Notes: generated by a model not told the origin, from the letters alone. Positions 53,457 to 62,483 are shown, counted from the first letter of the stretch. The stretch: 64,000 nt of DNA from Hydrogenophaga sp. 2FB (GCF_005503365.1 NZ_SCML01000013.1:1-64000); one strand, 5' to 3'. Program-made: numbers and translations.

Positions 53457-55625
53457 TCACTGAAGCGCGACAACCTGCTGATACAGGAGTCGCAGATGCT
53501 GATCGGACATGTCGAGGATCGGCTCGTACATGAAAGAGTTCAGATGAATGTTCTCGGGCGTCATGAGAGTGACGCGCCTTAAGATTTGGATGTTCGCGAT
53601 TTCAGCAGGATAGTCTGTGCAATAGCGCTTCAAAATCTTCGGCGTCTGATTGCCCGAGATGGATGTTAGCCATGTGGGATCGTTGATCTTGGTTGCCATA
53701 AATCTCTCCGCTTGTAACCGGGTTGCAATGGCAAGCACTACCTTGTTTTCAAAGTTGATTCCTTCTGGTGCCTGAAGACAGGCAGCTGCTTCAGCACGAA
53801 TCAGATCGATCAACAAGTCGGTTCCGTTTCCTGATTGTCCAGTCACGGAGAACAACCTAGCGTAGATCGCATCCAACTCGGCGACCGTGATCTGGTCCGA
53901 GTCGGCTTTCCAGTGCAGAAGCGATGTGAGTCGCGAATAGTCTGGATTGTTTTCGTCTTTCGTGTATTCAATCAGATTGCGCATGAACGGAATGCAGCAA
54001 ATCTTCATCTGTCGGCTCGCAAAGAATCCCGGCTTCCACACATTAACGAAGATGTTCTTCACGCCAACGGCCTCTTCTAACCTGACGCTATGGTCTGTCT
54101 TCGACACCATGAAGCAGTTCTTCCTCAGCACTAGATTGCGGCTCTCAATAGTTCTATAGAAGTCGAAGTTGTGCGTCAAGATCAGAAGCTTGAAAAGTGG
54201 GTCTTCTGCAAGGTCTGAGAGATACTGCACGATGGCATATTTATTCTTGTAGTCGAATGAGTCCGCAATGTCGTCAACAATGACTAGGGTCTCATTTCCG
54301 CTCAGTCGCCTTGCTTCGATGTCAAAGAGCATATTCAACAAGTAAAACGCCTTTTTCTCTCCAGTGCTCAAAACTTGCAATAGTGCGCCCCGATCAACTG
54401 GGGCTTCTTCAGCATGGTCCTTGAAAACAAAACCAAGACGTAGTACGGTCTCCTGACCAAGCTGGACCTTGATCTTGTTGACTACATCGAGCCGAAAAGG
54501 CACCAAGAAGCGATCATTAAAGATGTTGATGACTTTCTGCCACAGAGTCTCTTCAAGAGCAGCCTGCTCCTCAATTTGTTTGCTGCGTACTTCTGCACTT
54601 TGCATCTTCTCGAGCAATGTGACATATGAGTCATAGTTCGCTTGAATATAGGACTTCCAAAGTTTCTCCTTGAATGCAGCCAGATCGGCAAGTTCTGGCA
54701 GAAGTTCCTCATGGTTCTGCAAGTAATCTTCAAAGTCACGCAATGTGACATTCTTTTGAATCTGCTTCTCGAGCGCTTCGAATTTCTTGCGAAGCTCAGC
54801 ATCTCCAGAGATTTTTTCCTTCTCCTGCTTAATCAATTCTTCCAGTTGTGCATCGGACGTGATCTCGACACGCTCATCAGCATTCAGGCTGACCGTGTGT
54901 TTGGCTTCAAAAAAACCGTTCTCCTTCAGTTGCCTCGCAACACTTGTGCCGTTGTAATAGTTGAAGGTTCCCTTCTTGAAGTACTTTGAAGCTGCCAGCA
55001 GTTCGTTGTATTTCTTAACGTAGTCGTCGATTGCGGCGTGGAAGCCGCCGGTGGAGAGAAAGGCCTGGACTTTATCGTCCATCACCACATCGTATGGAAT
55101 ATGGGCAAACGGCGCATCTCCTTGCAAAGCGAGTTCGCCCTGAATTCGCCTCAACGCCAGATCGAACTGATCGCCCGACTGCGTGAACGTGGTGGAGATC
55201 TCGCGGTCGACCTCCCGCTTTGTCTTAGCCTGGGCCTTGACGGCCTTGAGGAATGCGGCCCTGGCCACGCCAATTTCGGCATGCAGCTCTTCATATTCCT
55301 GCCGAAGTACTTGATTCACAAGCAGTGTGGCCGTCCCTCCTGCCTTGGCTGCGACTTCTTCGTATGTTCGGAGGACCAACACGCTCGCAGCGCTAACCTC
55401 GGCACCTGTTTCGTCCTTCACCTCGCGGAGATTAATCCGAGCCGGAAAAATTCGGTCCTTCGAGAGAGCGCCGTCGGCGATATCTTGAAAGGTGTTCGCC
55501 AGTGAACTCTTCATAGCCCCATTGGGCGCATATATGGCGACGGTCGACGAATTGGTGTAGTCAAGCACGGCATCGAATTTTCGAATTCCATAGCAATGCT
55601 CGAGCGCCAAATTCAGCTTTTTCAT
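53457..55625 (-). CDS. ABC/SMC-like AAA ATPase (PrrC/RloC-like class)
   Basis: In this 722-residue protein, Walker A is in IYAPNGAMKSSLANTF (31-46), long coiled-coil arms lie in the middle (about 120-400), the ABC signature is LSTGEKKAFYLL near 419-430, Walker B with D-loop is VIVDDIADSFDYKNK near 448-462, and a conserved His follows in ILTHNFDFYR near 480-489. This layout is that of PrrC, RloC and AAA_13 proteins, many of which serve in phage defence as a sensor coupled to a nuclease. The last ~150 residues are not recognised and could be an effector. It is monocistronic and AT-richer than the flanking genes. Confidence 0.82.
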   Translation of the reverse strand: MKKLNLALEHCYGIRKFDAVLDYTNSSTVAIYAPNGAMKSSLANTFQDIADGALSKDRIFPARINLREVKDETGAEVSAASVLVLRTYEEVAAKAGGTATLLVNQVLRQEYEELHAEIGVARAAFLKAVKAQAKTKREVDREISTTFTQSGDQFDLALRRIQGELALQGDAPFAHIPYDVVMDDKVQAFLSTGGFHAAIDDYVKKYNELLAASKYFKKGTFNYYNGTSVARQLKENGFFEAKHTVSLNADERVEITSDAQLEELIKQEKEKISGDAELRKKFEALEKQIQKNVTLRDFEDYLQNHEELLPELADLAAFKEKLWKSYIQANYDSYVTLLEKMQSAEVRSKQIEEQAALEETLWQKVINIFNDRFLVPFRLDVVNKIKVQLGQETVLRLGFVFKDHAEEAPVDRGALLQVLSTGEKKAFYLLNMLFDIEARRLSGNETLVIVDDIADSFDYKNKYAIVQYLSDLAEDPLFKLLILTHNFDFYRTIESRNLVLRKNCFMVSKTDHSVRLEEAVGVKNIFVNVWKPGFFASRQMKICCIPFMRNLIEYTKDENNPDYSRLTSLLHWKADSDQITVAELDAIYARLFSVTGQSGNGTDLLIDLIRAEAAACLQAPEGINFENKVVLAIATRLQAERFMATKINDPTWLTSISGNQTPKILKRYCTDYPAEIANIQILRRVTLMTPENIHLNSFMYEPILDMSDQHLRLLYQQVVALQ

Positions 55626-56043
55626 TGTGTTTCTCCCTTAGAACCCTTGAGCTTGGACCAAACCTTCCAAGTGCACTATAAAGATGTTGCCCTGCGAGTT
55701 TCGACCGAATGGCGCGGTTTGGCATTGCCCAGTAGGCGTGAGTAAGTACAAGCGCTTGCTTTCGCCTAATTATCAGTCGCTCAATCCTTTCGCGCGAAAG
55801 GCCCCAAGGAGTCGCAAAGAGCCGGTCGCCTTGGCCTGCAGCAGTTACTCGACTGGCACGGAATGTCTCATCGCTTTTGAGTGGCAGCTTCTGGGCGTCC
55901 ATCGTGCGTTCGCCTGTCCGACGAGGAATGGCAGGTCCCAGCGGCGGCTGTGATTGCGTCCTAAAAATCTGACCGACTGCAGTCAGTCTGAATCAGTCGT
56001 TCGGTCAAGCAACCCGGGGGGCAACTTCTGGCGGTTAGGTAAC
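55626..56043. other. Gap between the ATPase gene and kynA
   Basis: About 418 bases separate these genes. Two overlapping open frames occur (55684-55953 plus; 55561-55902 minus, which also overlaps the ATPase start), but neither has a good ribosome-binding site or recognisable motif. This is probably the promoter region of the ATPase gene plus the edge of the acquired block. Confidence 0.4.
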
Positions 56044-56910
56044 TCACAAATCCGTCCGCAACCGCCAGATCTCCGGAAACAACACCACATCCAGCATCTT
56101 TCGCAGATAGCTCACCCCACCCGTTCCCCCAGTCCCGCGCTTGAATCCGATCACGCGCTCTACCGTCGTCACATGCCGGAAGCGCCATAGACGGAACGCG
56201 TCTTCGAGGTCGGTGAGTTCTTCGCCGAGTTGGTACAGGTCCCAATGTGTCTTGGGGTTGCGGTACACCACCAGCCATGCTTGTTCGACCGCGTCGTTGG
56301 CCTCGTACGGTTGCGTCCAGTCGCGTTGCGTGTGGCTTTCGGGGACCGCCAGGCCGCGCCGCGCGAGCAGGCGCAAGGCTTCGTCGTAGAGAGACGGTGC
56401 TTCGTACGCGGCTTGCACGACCGCGAGCAGATCGGGCCGGTGCACATGCGGCTTGAGCATGGCCGCGTTCTTGTTGCCCATCGCGAACTCGATGCAGCGG
56501 TACTGGTGGCTCTGGAAGCCGCTGGACTGCGCGAGGTAAGGGCGTAGGGCGCTGTATTCGGGCGGCGTCATGGTGGCCAGCACGTCCCAGGCGTGCACCA
56601 GCTGCTCCATGATCTTGCTCACGCGCGCGAGCATCTTGAACGCGGGTTGCAGTTCGTCGCTCGCGACGTTTGCGATGGCCGCGCGCAGCTCGTGCAGCAT
56701 GAGCTTCATCCAGAGTTCGCTGGTCTGGTGTTGCACGATGAAGAGCATCTCGTCGTGCGCGGGCGAGAGCGGTTTCTGCGCGTTGAGGATGGCGTCGAGC
56801 TGCAGGTAGTCGCCGTAGCTCATGTCGCGGCTGAAGTCGAGCTGTGCGCCTTCTTCGCGCACGATGTCTTCGGGCTTGTGGCCGGATTCGGGTGTGTGGT
56901 GTGGGCACAT
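56044..56910 (-). CDS. kynA: Tryptophan 2,3-dioxygenase
   Basis: This 288-residue heme dioxygenase carries out the first step of the kynurenine pathway, tryptophan to N-formylkynurenine. Family motifs are [35 protein letters not shown] (substrate-binding His in QHQTSE), [14 protein letters not shown] and the later [23 protein letters not shown], which contributes to the active site. It is third in the minus-strand kynBUA operon, starting two bases after the kynU stop. Confidence 0.96.
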   Translation of the reverse strand: MCPHHTPESGHKPEDIVREEGAQLDFSRDMSYGDYLQLDAILNAQKPLSPAHDEMLFIVQHQTSELWMKLMLHELRAAIANVASDELQPAFKMLARVSKIMEQLVHAWDVLATMTPPEYSALRPYLAQSSGFQSHQYRCIEFAMGNKNAAMLKPHVHRPDLLAVVQAAYEAPSLYDEALRLLARRGLAVPESHTQRDWTQPYEANDAVEQAWLVVYRNPKTHWDLYQLGEELTDLEDAFRLWRFRHVTTVERVIGFKRGTGGTGGVSYLRKMLDVVLFPEIWRLRTDL

Positions 56911-56912
56911 GG

Positions 56913-58190
56913 TCAGGTCACCGCGTGTCGGTTGTTGAACTCGGGGCGTTGCCATTCGCCGCTTTCGAGCACCTGGCGCAGGTGCTCCACCGCGTTCCAC
57001 ACGTCTTCGAAGCCGATGTAGAGCGGTGTGAAGCCGAAGCGCAGGATGTCCTTGTGGCGCTGGCCATCGCCGGCGCGGAAGTCGCCGACCACGCCGCGGG
57101 CGATGAGCGCCTGCACGATGGCGTAGGCGCCTTCGTCTTTCGTGAGGCAGACCTGCGAGCCGCGTTGCGCGTGGTCCAGCGGCGTGGCCAGGCCGAGACC
57201 GTGGCCCGGGCAGCGCGCGTTCACGAGTTCGATGAAGAGGTCGGTGAGGGCGAGCGATTTGCGGCGCAGCGCCGCCATGCCGCCGTGTTCTTCGGCGGCG
57301 AGCACGGTGTCCACACCGCACTCGAGCGCGGCGAGGCTGATCATGGGTTGGGTGCCACACTGGTAGCGCGTGATGCCGGCGGCGGGTTGGTAGTCGGGTG
57401 TGAAGTCGAACGGCGTGGCATGGCCCCACCAGCCCGCGAGCGGTTGCCAGAAGCGGTCGGCGTGGCGCGGGTTCACCCATACGAAGGCAGGGGCGCCGGG
57501 GCCGCCGTTGAGGTACTTGTAGCCGCAGCCCACGGCGTAGTCGGCGTTCGCACCGGTGAGGTCCACCGGCACCGCACCCGCGCTGTGCGCGAGGTCCCAC
57601 AGCATGAGTGCGCCAGCGGCGTGCGCGGCGGCGGTGACGGCGGACATGTCGTGCATGGCGCCGGTGCGGTAGTTCACATGGGTGAGCATGAGCACGGCGA
57701 CGTCCGGCGTGAGCGCGGCGGCGATCTCTTCAGGCTCGACCAGCACGAGTTCGAAGCCGCGTTCCTTGCAGAGGGCTTCGGCGATGTAGAGGTCGGTGGG
57801 GAAGTTGCTGCGCTCGCTCACGACGCGCTTGCGCCTGGGTTTGTCGGCGGTGGCGAGGTTGAGCGCGGCGGACAGGACCTTGAAGAGGTTGACCGAGGTG
57901 CTGTCGGTGGCCACCACGGTGCCGGGTGCCGCGCCGATCAAACGCGCGATCTTGTCGCCGACTTTGCCGGGCATGTGGAACCAGCCGTTCTTGTTCCAGC
58001 TCTGGATGAGGTCGGCGCCCCATTCGCGCGTCACCACGTCGGCCACGCGCGCGGGGGCGCTGCGGGGCATCACGCCGAGGGAGTTTCCGTCGAGGTAGAG
58101 GGTGCCCGGGGGGATCAGGAAGAGATCGCGCAGCGGGCGCAGCGGGTCTTGCGCGTCTTGCGCCTGGCAGTGTTGGGGGGTGGTGGTCAT
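56913..58190 (-). CDS. kynU: Kynureninase
   Basis: This 425-residue PLP enzyme splits kynurenine to anthranilate and alanine. It has [12 protein letters not shown] at 31-42, [13 protein letters not shown] near 94-106, [16 protein letters not shown] near 196-211 and the PLP lysine K225 in [14 protein letters not shown]. The length matches the bacterial enzyme (about 416). It lies 12 bases after kynB and two bases before kynA, so the three proteins are made together for tryptophan breakdown to anthranilate. Confidence 0.96.
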   Translation of the reverse strand: MTTTPQHCQAQDAQDPLRPLRDLFLIPPGTLYLDGNSLGVMPRSAPARVADVVTREWGADLIQSWNKNGWFHMPGKVGDKIARLIGAAPGTVVATDSTSVNLFKVLSAALNLATADKPRRKRVVSERSNFPTDLYIAEALCKERGFELVLVEPEEIAAALTPDVAVLMLTHVNYRTGAMHDMSAVTAAAHAAGALMLWDLAHSAGAVPVDLTGANADYAVGCGYKYLNGGPGAPAFVWVNPRHADRFWQPLAGWWGHATPFDFTPDYQPAAGITRYQCGTQPMISLAALECGVDTVLAAEEHGGMAALRRKSLALTDLFIELVNARCPGHGLGLATPLDHAQRGSQVCLTKDEGAYAIVQALIARGVVGDFRAGDGQRHKDILRFGFTPLYIGFEDVWNAVEHLRQVLESGEWQRPEFNNRHAVT

Positions 58191-58202
58191 GGGGCTTCGG
58201 TA

Positions 58203-58829
58203 TCAGAGTTCGCGCAACACCGCGCGCACGGGGCTTGCGTCGGCGGTGGTGAGTTTCAAGGGCAGGGCGATGAGTTCGTAGTCGCCTTCGGGGACGTCGT
58301 CGAGCAGCAGGTTTTCCAGCACGCGCAGGCCGCGCCGGCGGATGGTCTGGTGGCTCTCCAGCGTCTTGCTCTCGGCCGGGTCGATGCTCGCGCTGTCGAT
58401 GCCGATCAGCAGCACGCCGAGGTCGGCGAGTTGTTCGATGGTCTCGGGCGCGAAGGCGGGCAGGGCGTTGTCGAACGCGTCCTGAGGTTGGCGTTCGTAC
58501 ACGCGCACCAGCACGCGCGGTGGAAGCGCGTGGAGCGCGTGCGCGATGTGCTCAGGCCGCACGAGCGGGCCGCGGCCCATGGCGTGGATCACGCGGCAGG
58601 GGCCGAGAAAGGCGTCGAGCGAGACCGCGCCGATGGCGGCACCCTCGGCGTCGTAGTGCAGCGGCGCGTCGGCGTGCGCGCCGACGTGGGGCGAGAGCGT
58701 GATCGCGCTGACGTTCACCGGGCAACCCGGCCCGATGGTGGCGGACCATTGCTGTGAATACAGCGTGTCACCCGGAAAAACCGGTGCGCCGGCGTGGACC
58801 GGAGGGGAGATGTCCCAGATCTTTTTCAT
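58203..58829 (-). CDS. kynB: Arylformamidase (cyclase-type kynurenine formamidase)
   Basis: This 208-residue member of the metal-dependent cyclase family hydrolyses N-formylkynurenine to kynurenine. It has [18 protein letters not shown] at the start, [13 protein letters not shown] near 48-60 (the HxGTHxDxPxH metal-binding motif; here A replaces the usual T), and [11 protein letters not shown] near 142-152. It is the first gene of the kynBUA operon. Two palindromes lie in the 92-base gap upstream of its ATG. Confidence 0.95.
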   Translation of the reverse strand: MKKIWDISPPVHAGAPVFPGDTLYSQQWSATIGPGCPVNVSAITLSPHVGAHADAPLHYDAEGAAIGAVSLDAFLGPCRVIHAMGRGPLVRPEHIAHALHALPPRVLVRVYERQPQDAFDNALPAFAPETIEQLADLGVLLIGIDSASIDPAESKTLESHQTIRRRGLRVLENLLLDDVPEGDYELIALPLKLTTADASPVRAVLREL

Positions 58830-58858
58830 GGTGCTGTGAAGGTAGCACTCTGAAAAAA

Positions 58859-58873
58859 ACCGTGGTGTCGGTT
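58859..58873 (-). terminator. Inverted repeat with T-run upstream of kynB
   Basis: On the minus strand AACCG-ACACCA-CGGTT is followed directly by more T residues (CGGTTTTTTT). It lies 30 bases upstream of kynB, in the leader of its mRNA or at the end of the YkgJ-like transcript. Either an attenuator or a terminator is possible. Confidence 0.4.
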
Positions 58874-58894
58874 AATCCCAACAGGCCCGAAAAA

Positions 58895-58912
58895 TGATTC
58901 AGGCCTGAATCA
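58895..58912. promoter_or_regulatory. Perfect 18-bp palindrome upstream of kynB
   Basis: TGATTCAGGCCTGAATCA is fully self-complementary. It lies 10 bases past the YkgJ-like stop and 66 bases before the kynB ATG. On the minus strand five T residues follow it, so it may be a terminator. It could also be an operator for the kyn operon, which in some bacteria is under an Lrp/AsnC regulator; none is present in this window. Confidence 0.5.
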
Positions 58913-58921
58913 AACGAAGCG

Positions 58922-59236
58922 TCAGCCGCCGCCTTGCAGCGCCGGCAGGCCGTGGCGCTGGCGCGCGCGGTGGCAGGCGTCGCTGCCTTCCTCGAATTCG
59001 CGGCAAGGAGACGGTCGCCATTCGTAGATGCCGCAGATGGCCCTCACGCCGACCTTGCCGGACAAGGCCGCGCAGCGCGGCGGCGAGTGGTCGGTGCCGC
59101 GCATGCGCAGGAGGCTGTCGTTGACCTCCACAGACAGCCCAGCCGGCACCGAGCCGCCCTGGTCTTCGCCTTCGTACACGGAAAAGTCGACGCGGAAGCA
59201 GGCGCAGCACGCGCCGCAGCTGGTGCAGGCGCTCAT
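58922..59236 (-). CDS. YkgJ-type zinc/iron-chelating domain protein
   Basis: This 104-residue protein has a Cys-rich N-terminus (C4, C7, C10, C11 and C13 in CTSCGACCACF) with later CAA and RAICGIYEWRPSPCREFE, the CxxCxxCC...C...C pattern of YkgJ-family metal-binding proteins. The role is unknown. Its ATG overlaps the stop of the methyltransferase gene by four bases (59233-59236), so it is probably made with that enzyme and might be an Fe-S or zinc protein acting with it. It ends the argD-argF chain. Confidence 0.85.
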   Translation of the reverse strand: MSACTSCGACCACFRVDFSVYEGEDQGGSVPAGLSVEVNDSLLRMRGTDHSPPRCAALSGKVGVRAICGIYEWRPSPCREFEEGSDACHRARQRHGLPALQGGG

Positions 59237-60165
59237 GTGGCGGGGCGCTCGGCGAGCGCGGGTGCGCGGTACAGCAGCACCTTCAGCGCGCGCTCGGGCG
59301 CGATATCCGCAAACGCGGCGGGGTTGGGCAGGCGCTGTTCGAAGATCAGTTCGGGCGCGGCTTCCTGCATCTGTTCCTGCAGGAAGGCCGTGCTCAGTTC
59401 GGGCGCGTTCAGGCACAGCAGCACGCGGCCGTCGGGCCGCAGCAGGTCGGGCAAGCGGCGCATGAGGCGCAGGTAGTCCTTGGTCGCGACGAAGCTGCCT
59501 TTCTGGAAGCTCGGTGGGTCGACGATGACGATGCCGTACGGGCCGCTGCGGGTGATCTTGCCCCAGGTCTTGAAGATGTCGTGCGCCAGAAAGCCCGCGC
59601 CGGCAGACAGCCCATTGAGGGGGTGGTTCTGCTGGCCGATCGCCATCGCGCCAGCGCTCATGTCCACATTCACCACCTGCTTCGCGCCGCCTTGCAGCGC
59701 CACCACGGAGAACGCGCAGGTGTAGGCGAACAGGTTGAGCACCTTGTGGCCGGCGGCGTGGTCGCGCACCCACTGGCGGCCTTCGGCCATGTCCAGGAAC
59801 AGGCCGTGGTTCTGGCCCTTGAGCACGTGCACGAGGTAGCGCGCGCCGCGCTCGCTCACCACATGGGGTTCGGGCACCGCTCCGGTCATCAGGCGCGTTT
59901 CGGCCTGGCTTTCGTGCCGGCACTGGAACACCCAGTTCAGCGGCTCGTCCGGTGCGACCTGTGCCCAGCGCGCGGACAGGGCGGCGTGCAAGGTGGCCAG
60001 CGTGTCGTCGGACACGGGCTTGAAGCTGGTGAGCACCCAGACCGGTGGAAAGGCATCGAGCGCCCATTGCTCGCAGCCGGGGTGCAGACCACCGCGCCCG
60101 TGAAAGACGCGGCGCGCGTCAGGGGAGGGTTCGATCCGCGCGATCGCGTCGAGCAGGGCTTGCAT
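59233..60165 (-). CDS. SAM-dependent methyltransferase (RlmI-like class)
   Basis: This 310-residue Rossmann methyltransferase has KGQNHGLFLDMAEGRQWV near 125-142, HKVLNLFAYTCAFSVVALQGGAK (SAM motif I, NLFAYT) near 148-170, VVNVDMS and the catalytic-loop motif VIVDPPSFQKG near 214-224. The NLFAYT...DPPSF set is that of the RlmI/YccW group of rRNA (cytosine-C5) methyltransferases, though this protein is shorter and lacks the N-terminal PUA domain. Its start overlaps the argF stop (TGATG), so it is coupled to arginine biosynthesis genes. Confidence 0.82.
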   Translation of the reverse strand: MQALLDAIARIEPSPDARRVFHGRGGLHPGCEQWALDAFPPVWVLTSFKPVSDDTLATLHAALSARWAQVAPDEPLNWVFQCRHESQAETRLMTGAVPEPHVVSERGARYLVHVLKGQNHGLFLDMAEGRQWVRDHAAGHKVLNLFAYTCAFSVVALQGGAKQVVNVDMSAGAMAIGQQNHPLNGLSAGAGFLAHDIFKTWGKITRSGPYGIVIVDPPSFQKGSFVATKDYLRLMRRLPDLLRPDGRVLLCLNAPELSTAFLQEQMQEAAPELIFEQRLPNPAAFADIAPERALKVLLYRAPALAERPAT

Positions 60166-61088
60166 CAGGCCAGGCGGCCGAGCAGGAGGTATTCCATCAA
60201 GGCCTTCTGCACGTGCATGCGGTTCTCGGCCTCGTCCCACACCACCGACTGAGGGCCGTCGATGACTTCGGCGCTCACTTCTTCGCCACGGTGCGCGGGC
60301 AGGCAGTGCATGAACAGCGCGTCCGGCTGGGCCGTGCGCATCATGTCTTCGTCGACGCACCAGCGCTTGAACGCGGCGCGGCGCACTTCGTTCTCCGCCT
60401 CGTAGCCCATGCTGGTCCACACGTCGGTGGTGACCAGGTGCGCGCCGGCGCAGGCTTCGCGCGGGTCCTTGAAGACCTTGTAGCAGCCGGGGTTCGTGAT
60501 GCCGGCGAGCACCGGGTCCACCTCGTAGCCGCTGGGCGTGCTCACGTGCACGGTGAAGCCGAGCAATTCGGCCGCTTGCAGCCAGGTGTTGGCCATGTTG
60601 TTGCCGTCGCCCACCCAGGCCACCACCTTGCCCTGGATCGAACCACGCTGCTCGATGAAGGTGAAGATGTCGGCCAGGATCTGGCAGGGGTGGAACTCGT
60701 TCGTCAGGCCGTTGATGACCGGCACGCGCGAGTGCGAGGCGAAGGCTTCGATCTTGCTCTGCTCGAAGGTGCGGATCATCACGATGTCGACCATGCGGCT
60801 GATCACGCGCGCGCTGTCTTCGATGGGTTCGGCGCGGCCGAGCTGGCTGTCGCCGGTGGTCAGGTGCACCACCGAGCCGCCCATCTGGTACATGCCAGCC
60901 TCGAAGCTCACGCGGGTGCGTGTGCTGGCCTTCTCGAAAATCATGGCCAAGGTGCGGTCGGGGTCGGCGAAGGGCTGGTACTTCTCGACCGCCTTGAACT
61001 TGCGCTTGATGAACGCCGCGCGCTCGAACAGGTAGGCGTAGCTGTCGGCGCTCAGGTCCTTGAACTGCAGGTAGTGCGAGATCGTCAT
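60165..61088 (-). CDS. argF: Ornithine carbamoyltransferase
   Basis: This 307-residue enzyme makes citrulline from ornithine and carbamoyl phosphate. It has the carbamoyl phosphate motif STRTR at 55-59, HPCQILADIFTF near 128-139, the ornithine-side HCLPAHRGEEV near 263-273 and the final RMHVQKALMEYLL. The length matches bacterial ArgF. The start MTISHYLQFKDL at 61088 fits the family; a second ATG at 61103 overlaps the argD stop (ATGA). Its stop overlaps the start of the methyltransferase gene. Confidence 0.96.
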   Translation of the reverse strand: MTISHYLQFKDLSADSYAYLFERAAFIKRKFKAVEKYQPFADPDRTLAMIFEKASTRTRVSFEAGMYQMGGSVVHLTTGDSQLGRAEPIEDSARVISRMVDIVMIRTFEQSKIEAFASHSRVPVINGLTNEFHPCQILADIFTFIEQRGSIQGKVVAWVGDGNNMANTWLQAAELLGFTVHVSTPSGYEVDPVLAGITNPGCYKVFKDPREACAGAHLVTTDVWTSMGYEAENEVRRAAFKRWCVDEDMMRTAQPDALFMHCLPAHRGEEVSAEVIDGPQSVVWDEAENRMHVQKALMEYLLLGRLA

Positions 61089-61099
61089 GGCGGCGCCCG

Positions 61100-62299
61100 T
61101 CATTCGGCCAGGAAGGCGTGGATCAGCGGCAGCAGGATGTTCGCCACCTCGTCGGCCTCGGCCGTGGTCAGGATGAGCGGCGGCACCAGGCGGATCACGC
61201 TGTCGGCCGTCACCGAGAGCAGCAGGCCGGCGTCGCACGCGCGCTGGGTGAGCACGCCGCAGGGCTTGTCGAGTTCGATGCCGATCATCAAACCCTGGCC
61301 GCGGATTTCCTTCACGCCGGCTTTGCCGGCCAGGCCCTTTGCGAGCGCGTCGTGCAGGTGCGCACCGACGCGCGCGGCGTTCTCCAGCAGGCCTTCTTCT
61401 TCCATGATGCGGATGGTTTCCACCCCGGCGCGCATGGCCAGGGGGTTGCCGCCGAAGGTGGTGCCGTGGTTGCCGGGCGCGAAGATGTTCGCAGCCTTCG
61501 GGCCGGCCACCACCGCGCCGATCGGAACACCCGAGCCCAGGCCCTTGGCCAGCGGCATCACGTCGGGCACGATGCCGGCCCACTGGTGCGCGAACCACTT
61601 GCCGGTGCGGCCCATGCCGCACTGCACCTCGTCGATCATCATCAGCCAGTCGTTGGCGTCGCACAGGGCGCGCACGTCCTTCAGGTACTGCGCGCGCATC
61701 GGGTTGATGCCGCCTTCGCCCTGGATGGTTTCGAAGAACACGGCGACCACGTTGGGGTTGCCTTGGGTGGCTTTCTTCAGCGCGTCGATGTCGTTGAGCG
61801 GCACGCGGATGAAGCCTTCAACCAGCGGGCCGAAACCGGCCTGCACCTTGGGGTTGCCGGTGGCCGAGAGGGTGGCGATGGAACGGCCGTGGAAGGCCTT
61901 CTCGTACACCACGATTTCCGGACGCTCGATGCCCTTGTCGTGGCCGTACTTGCGCGCCAGCTTCAGCGCGGCTTCGTTGGCTTCCAGGCCGCTGCTGCAG
62001 AAAAACACATTGGTGAGGCCCGAGCGCTCCACCAGCATCTGCGCCAGCACTTCCTGGTTGGGCACGTGGTAATAGTTGCTGGAGTGGATCAGCTTGGCCA
62101 CCTGGTCTTGCAGGGCGGGCACCAGTTTGGGGTGGCCATGGCCCAGCGTGTTCACCGCGATGCCGCCCAGGGCGTCGATGTATTCCTTGCCGGCGGTGTC
62201 CCAGACCCGGACGCCTCGGCCATGCGACAACGCGATCGGCAGACGGCCGTAGGTGTTCATCACGTGGGGCGAGGCGACGGGCTTGAGGGCGGCGTTCAT
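61100..62299 (-). CDS. argD: Acetylornithine/succinyldiaminopimelate-type aminotransferase
   Basis: This 399-residue PLP aminotransferase of class III has YIDALGGIAVNTLGHGHPKLV, FFCSSGLEANEAALKLARKY near 109-128 and MMIDEVQCGMGRTGKWFAHQ near 222-241. The PLP lysine is probably in LAKGLGSGVP, followed by HGTTFGGNPLAMRAG. It converts N-acetylglutamate semialdehyde to N-acetylornithine. It is the first gene of the minus-strand argD-argF-methyltransferase-YkgJ chain; its leader carries a hairpin with a T-run. Confidence 0.94.
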   Translation of the reverse strand: MNAALKPVASPHVMNTYGRLPIALSHGRGVRVWDTAGKEYIDALGGIAVNTLGHGHPKLVPALQDQVAKLIHSSNYYHVPNQEVLAQMLVERSGLTNVFFCSSGLEANEAALKLARKYGHDKGIERPEIVVYEKAFHGRSIATLSATGNPKVQAGFGPLVEGFIRVPLNDIDALKKATQGNPNVVAVFFETIQGEGGINPMRAQYLKDVRALCDANDWLMMIDEVQCGMGRTGKWFAHQWAGIVPDVMPLAKGLGSGVPIGAVVAGPKAANIFAPGNHGTTFGGNPLAMRAGVETIRIMEEEGLLENAARVGAHLHDALAKGLAGKAGVKEIRGQGLMIGIELDKPCGVLTQRACDAGLLLSVTADSVIRLVPPLILTTAEADEVANILLPLIHAFLAE

Positions 62300-62324
62300 G
62301 CGGGAGACTCCGAAAAGAAGGGCC

Positions 62325-62356
62325 AAAAAAGGAAGCGGCTCAACGAAGGTTGAGCC
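62325..62356 (-). promoter_or_regulatory. Terminator-like hairpin in the argD leader
   Basis: GGCTCAAC-GAAG-GTTGAGCC (62337-62356, perfect eight-base-pair stem) is followed on the minus strand, after GCTTCC, by six T residues (62325-62330). It lies between the candidate -10 (62368-62373) and the argD ATG at 62299, so it would sit in the mRNA leader. It is a possible attenuator, or a weak terminator. Confidence 0.45.
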
Positions 62357-62367
62357 GTTGAAGCGCG

Positions 62368-62373
62368 ATTTTA
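62368..62373 (-). promoter_or_regulatory. Candidate -10 box for argD
   Basis: The minus strand reads TAAAAT here, 69 bases upstream of the argD start. No good -35 box is visible 17-18 bases further up, so this is a weak call. Confidence 0.25.
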
Positions 62374-62470
62374 GGCGCAGCCAATGGCATCATCATTGCT
62401 AGTTGGGCATCGCTGAAATGCACGCCGTTGCCCGAGCGCGAGTCCGGGTAATCCCTGGTCTCAAGTCTTA

Positions 62471-62483
62471 TATAAGATAGAAT
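62471..62483 (+). promoter_or_regulatory. Candidate promoter core and leader hairpin for the DUF3579 gene
   Basis: TATAAGATAGAAT is the most AT-rich stretch in this gap and contains TATAAG and TAGAAT as possible -10 boxes, about 90 bases before the gene at 62569. The following leader contains GTGAG-TGATC-CTCAC (62501-62515) inside CCGCC...GGCGG (62489-62523), a nested hairpin of unknown role. Confidence 0.3.

Noticed and set aside
55561..55902. 113-codon minus-strand frame before the ATPase gene
   Set aside because: It overlaps the ATPase start in another frame and has no recognisable features.
55684..55953. 89-codon plus-strand frame in the gap before kynA
   Set aside because: No ribosome-binding site, random-looking composition.
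50390..56043. Prophage or insertion sequence in the AT-richer block
   Set aside because: No transposase, integrase, terminal repeats or tRNA target could be seen at either end.
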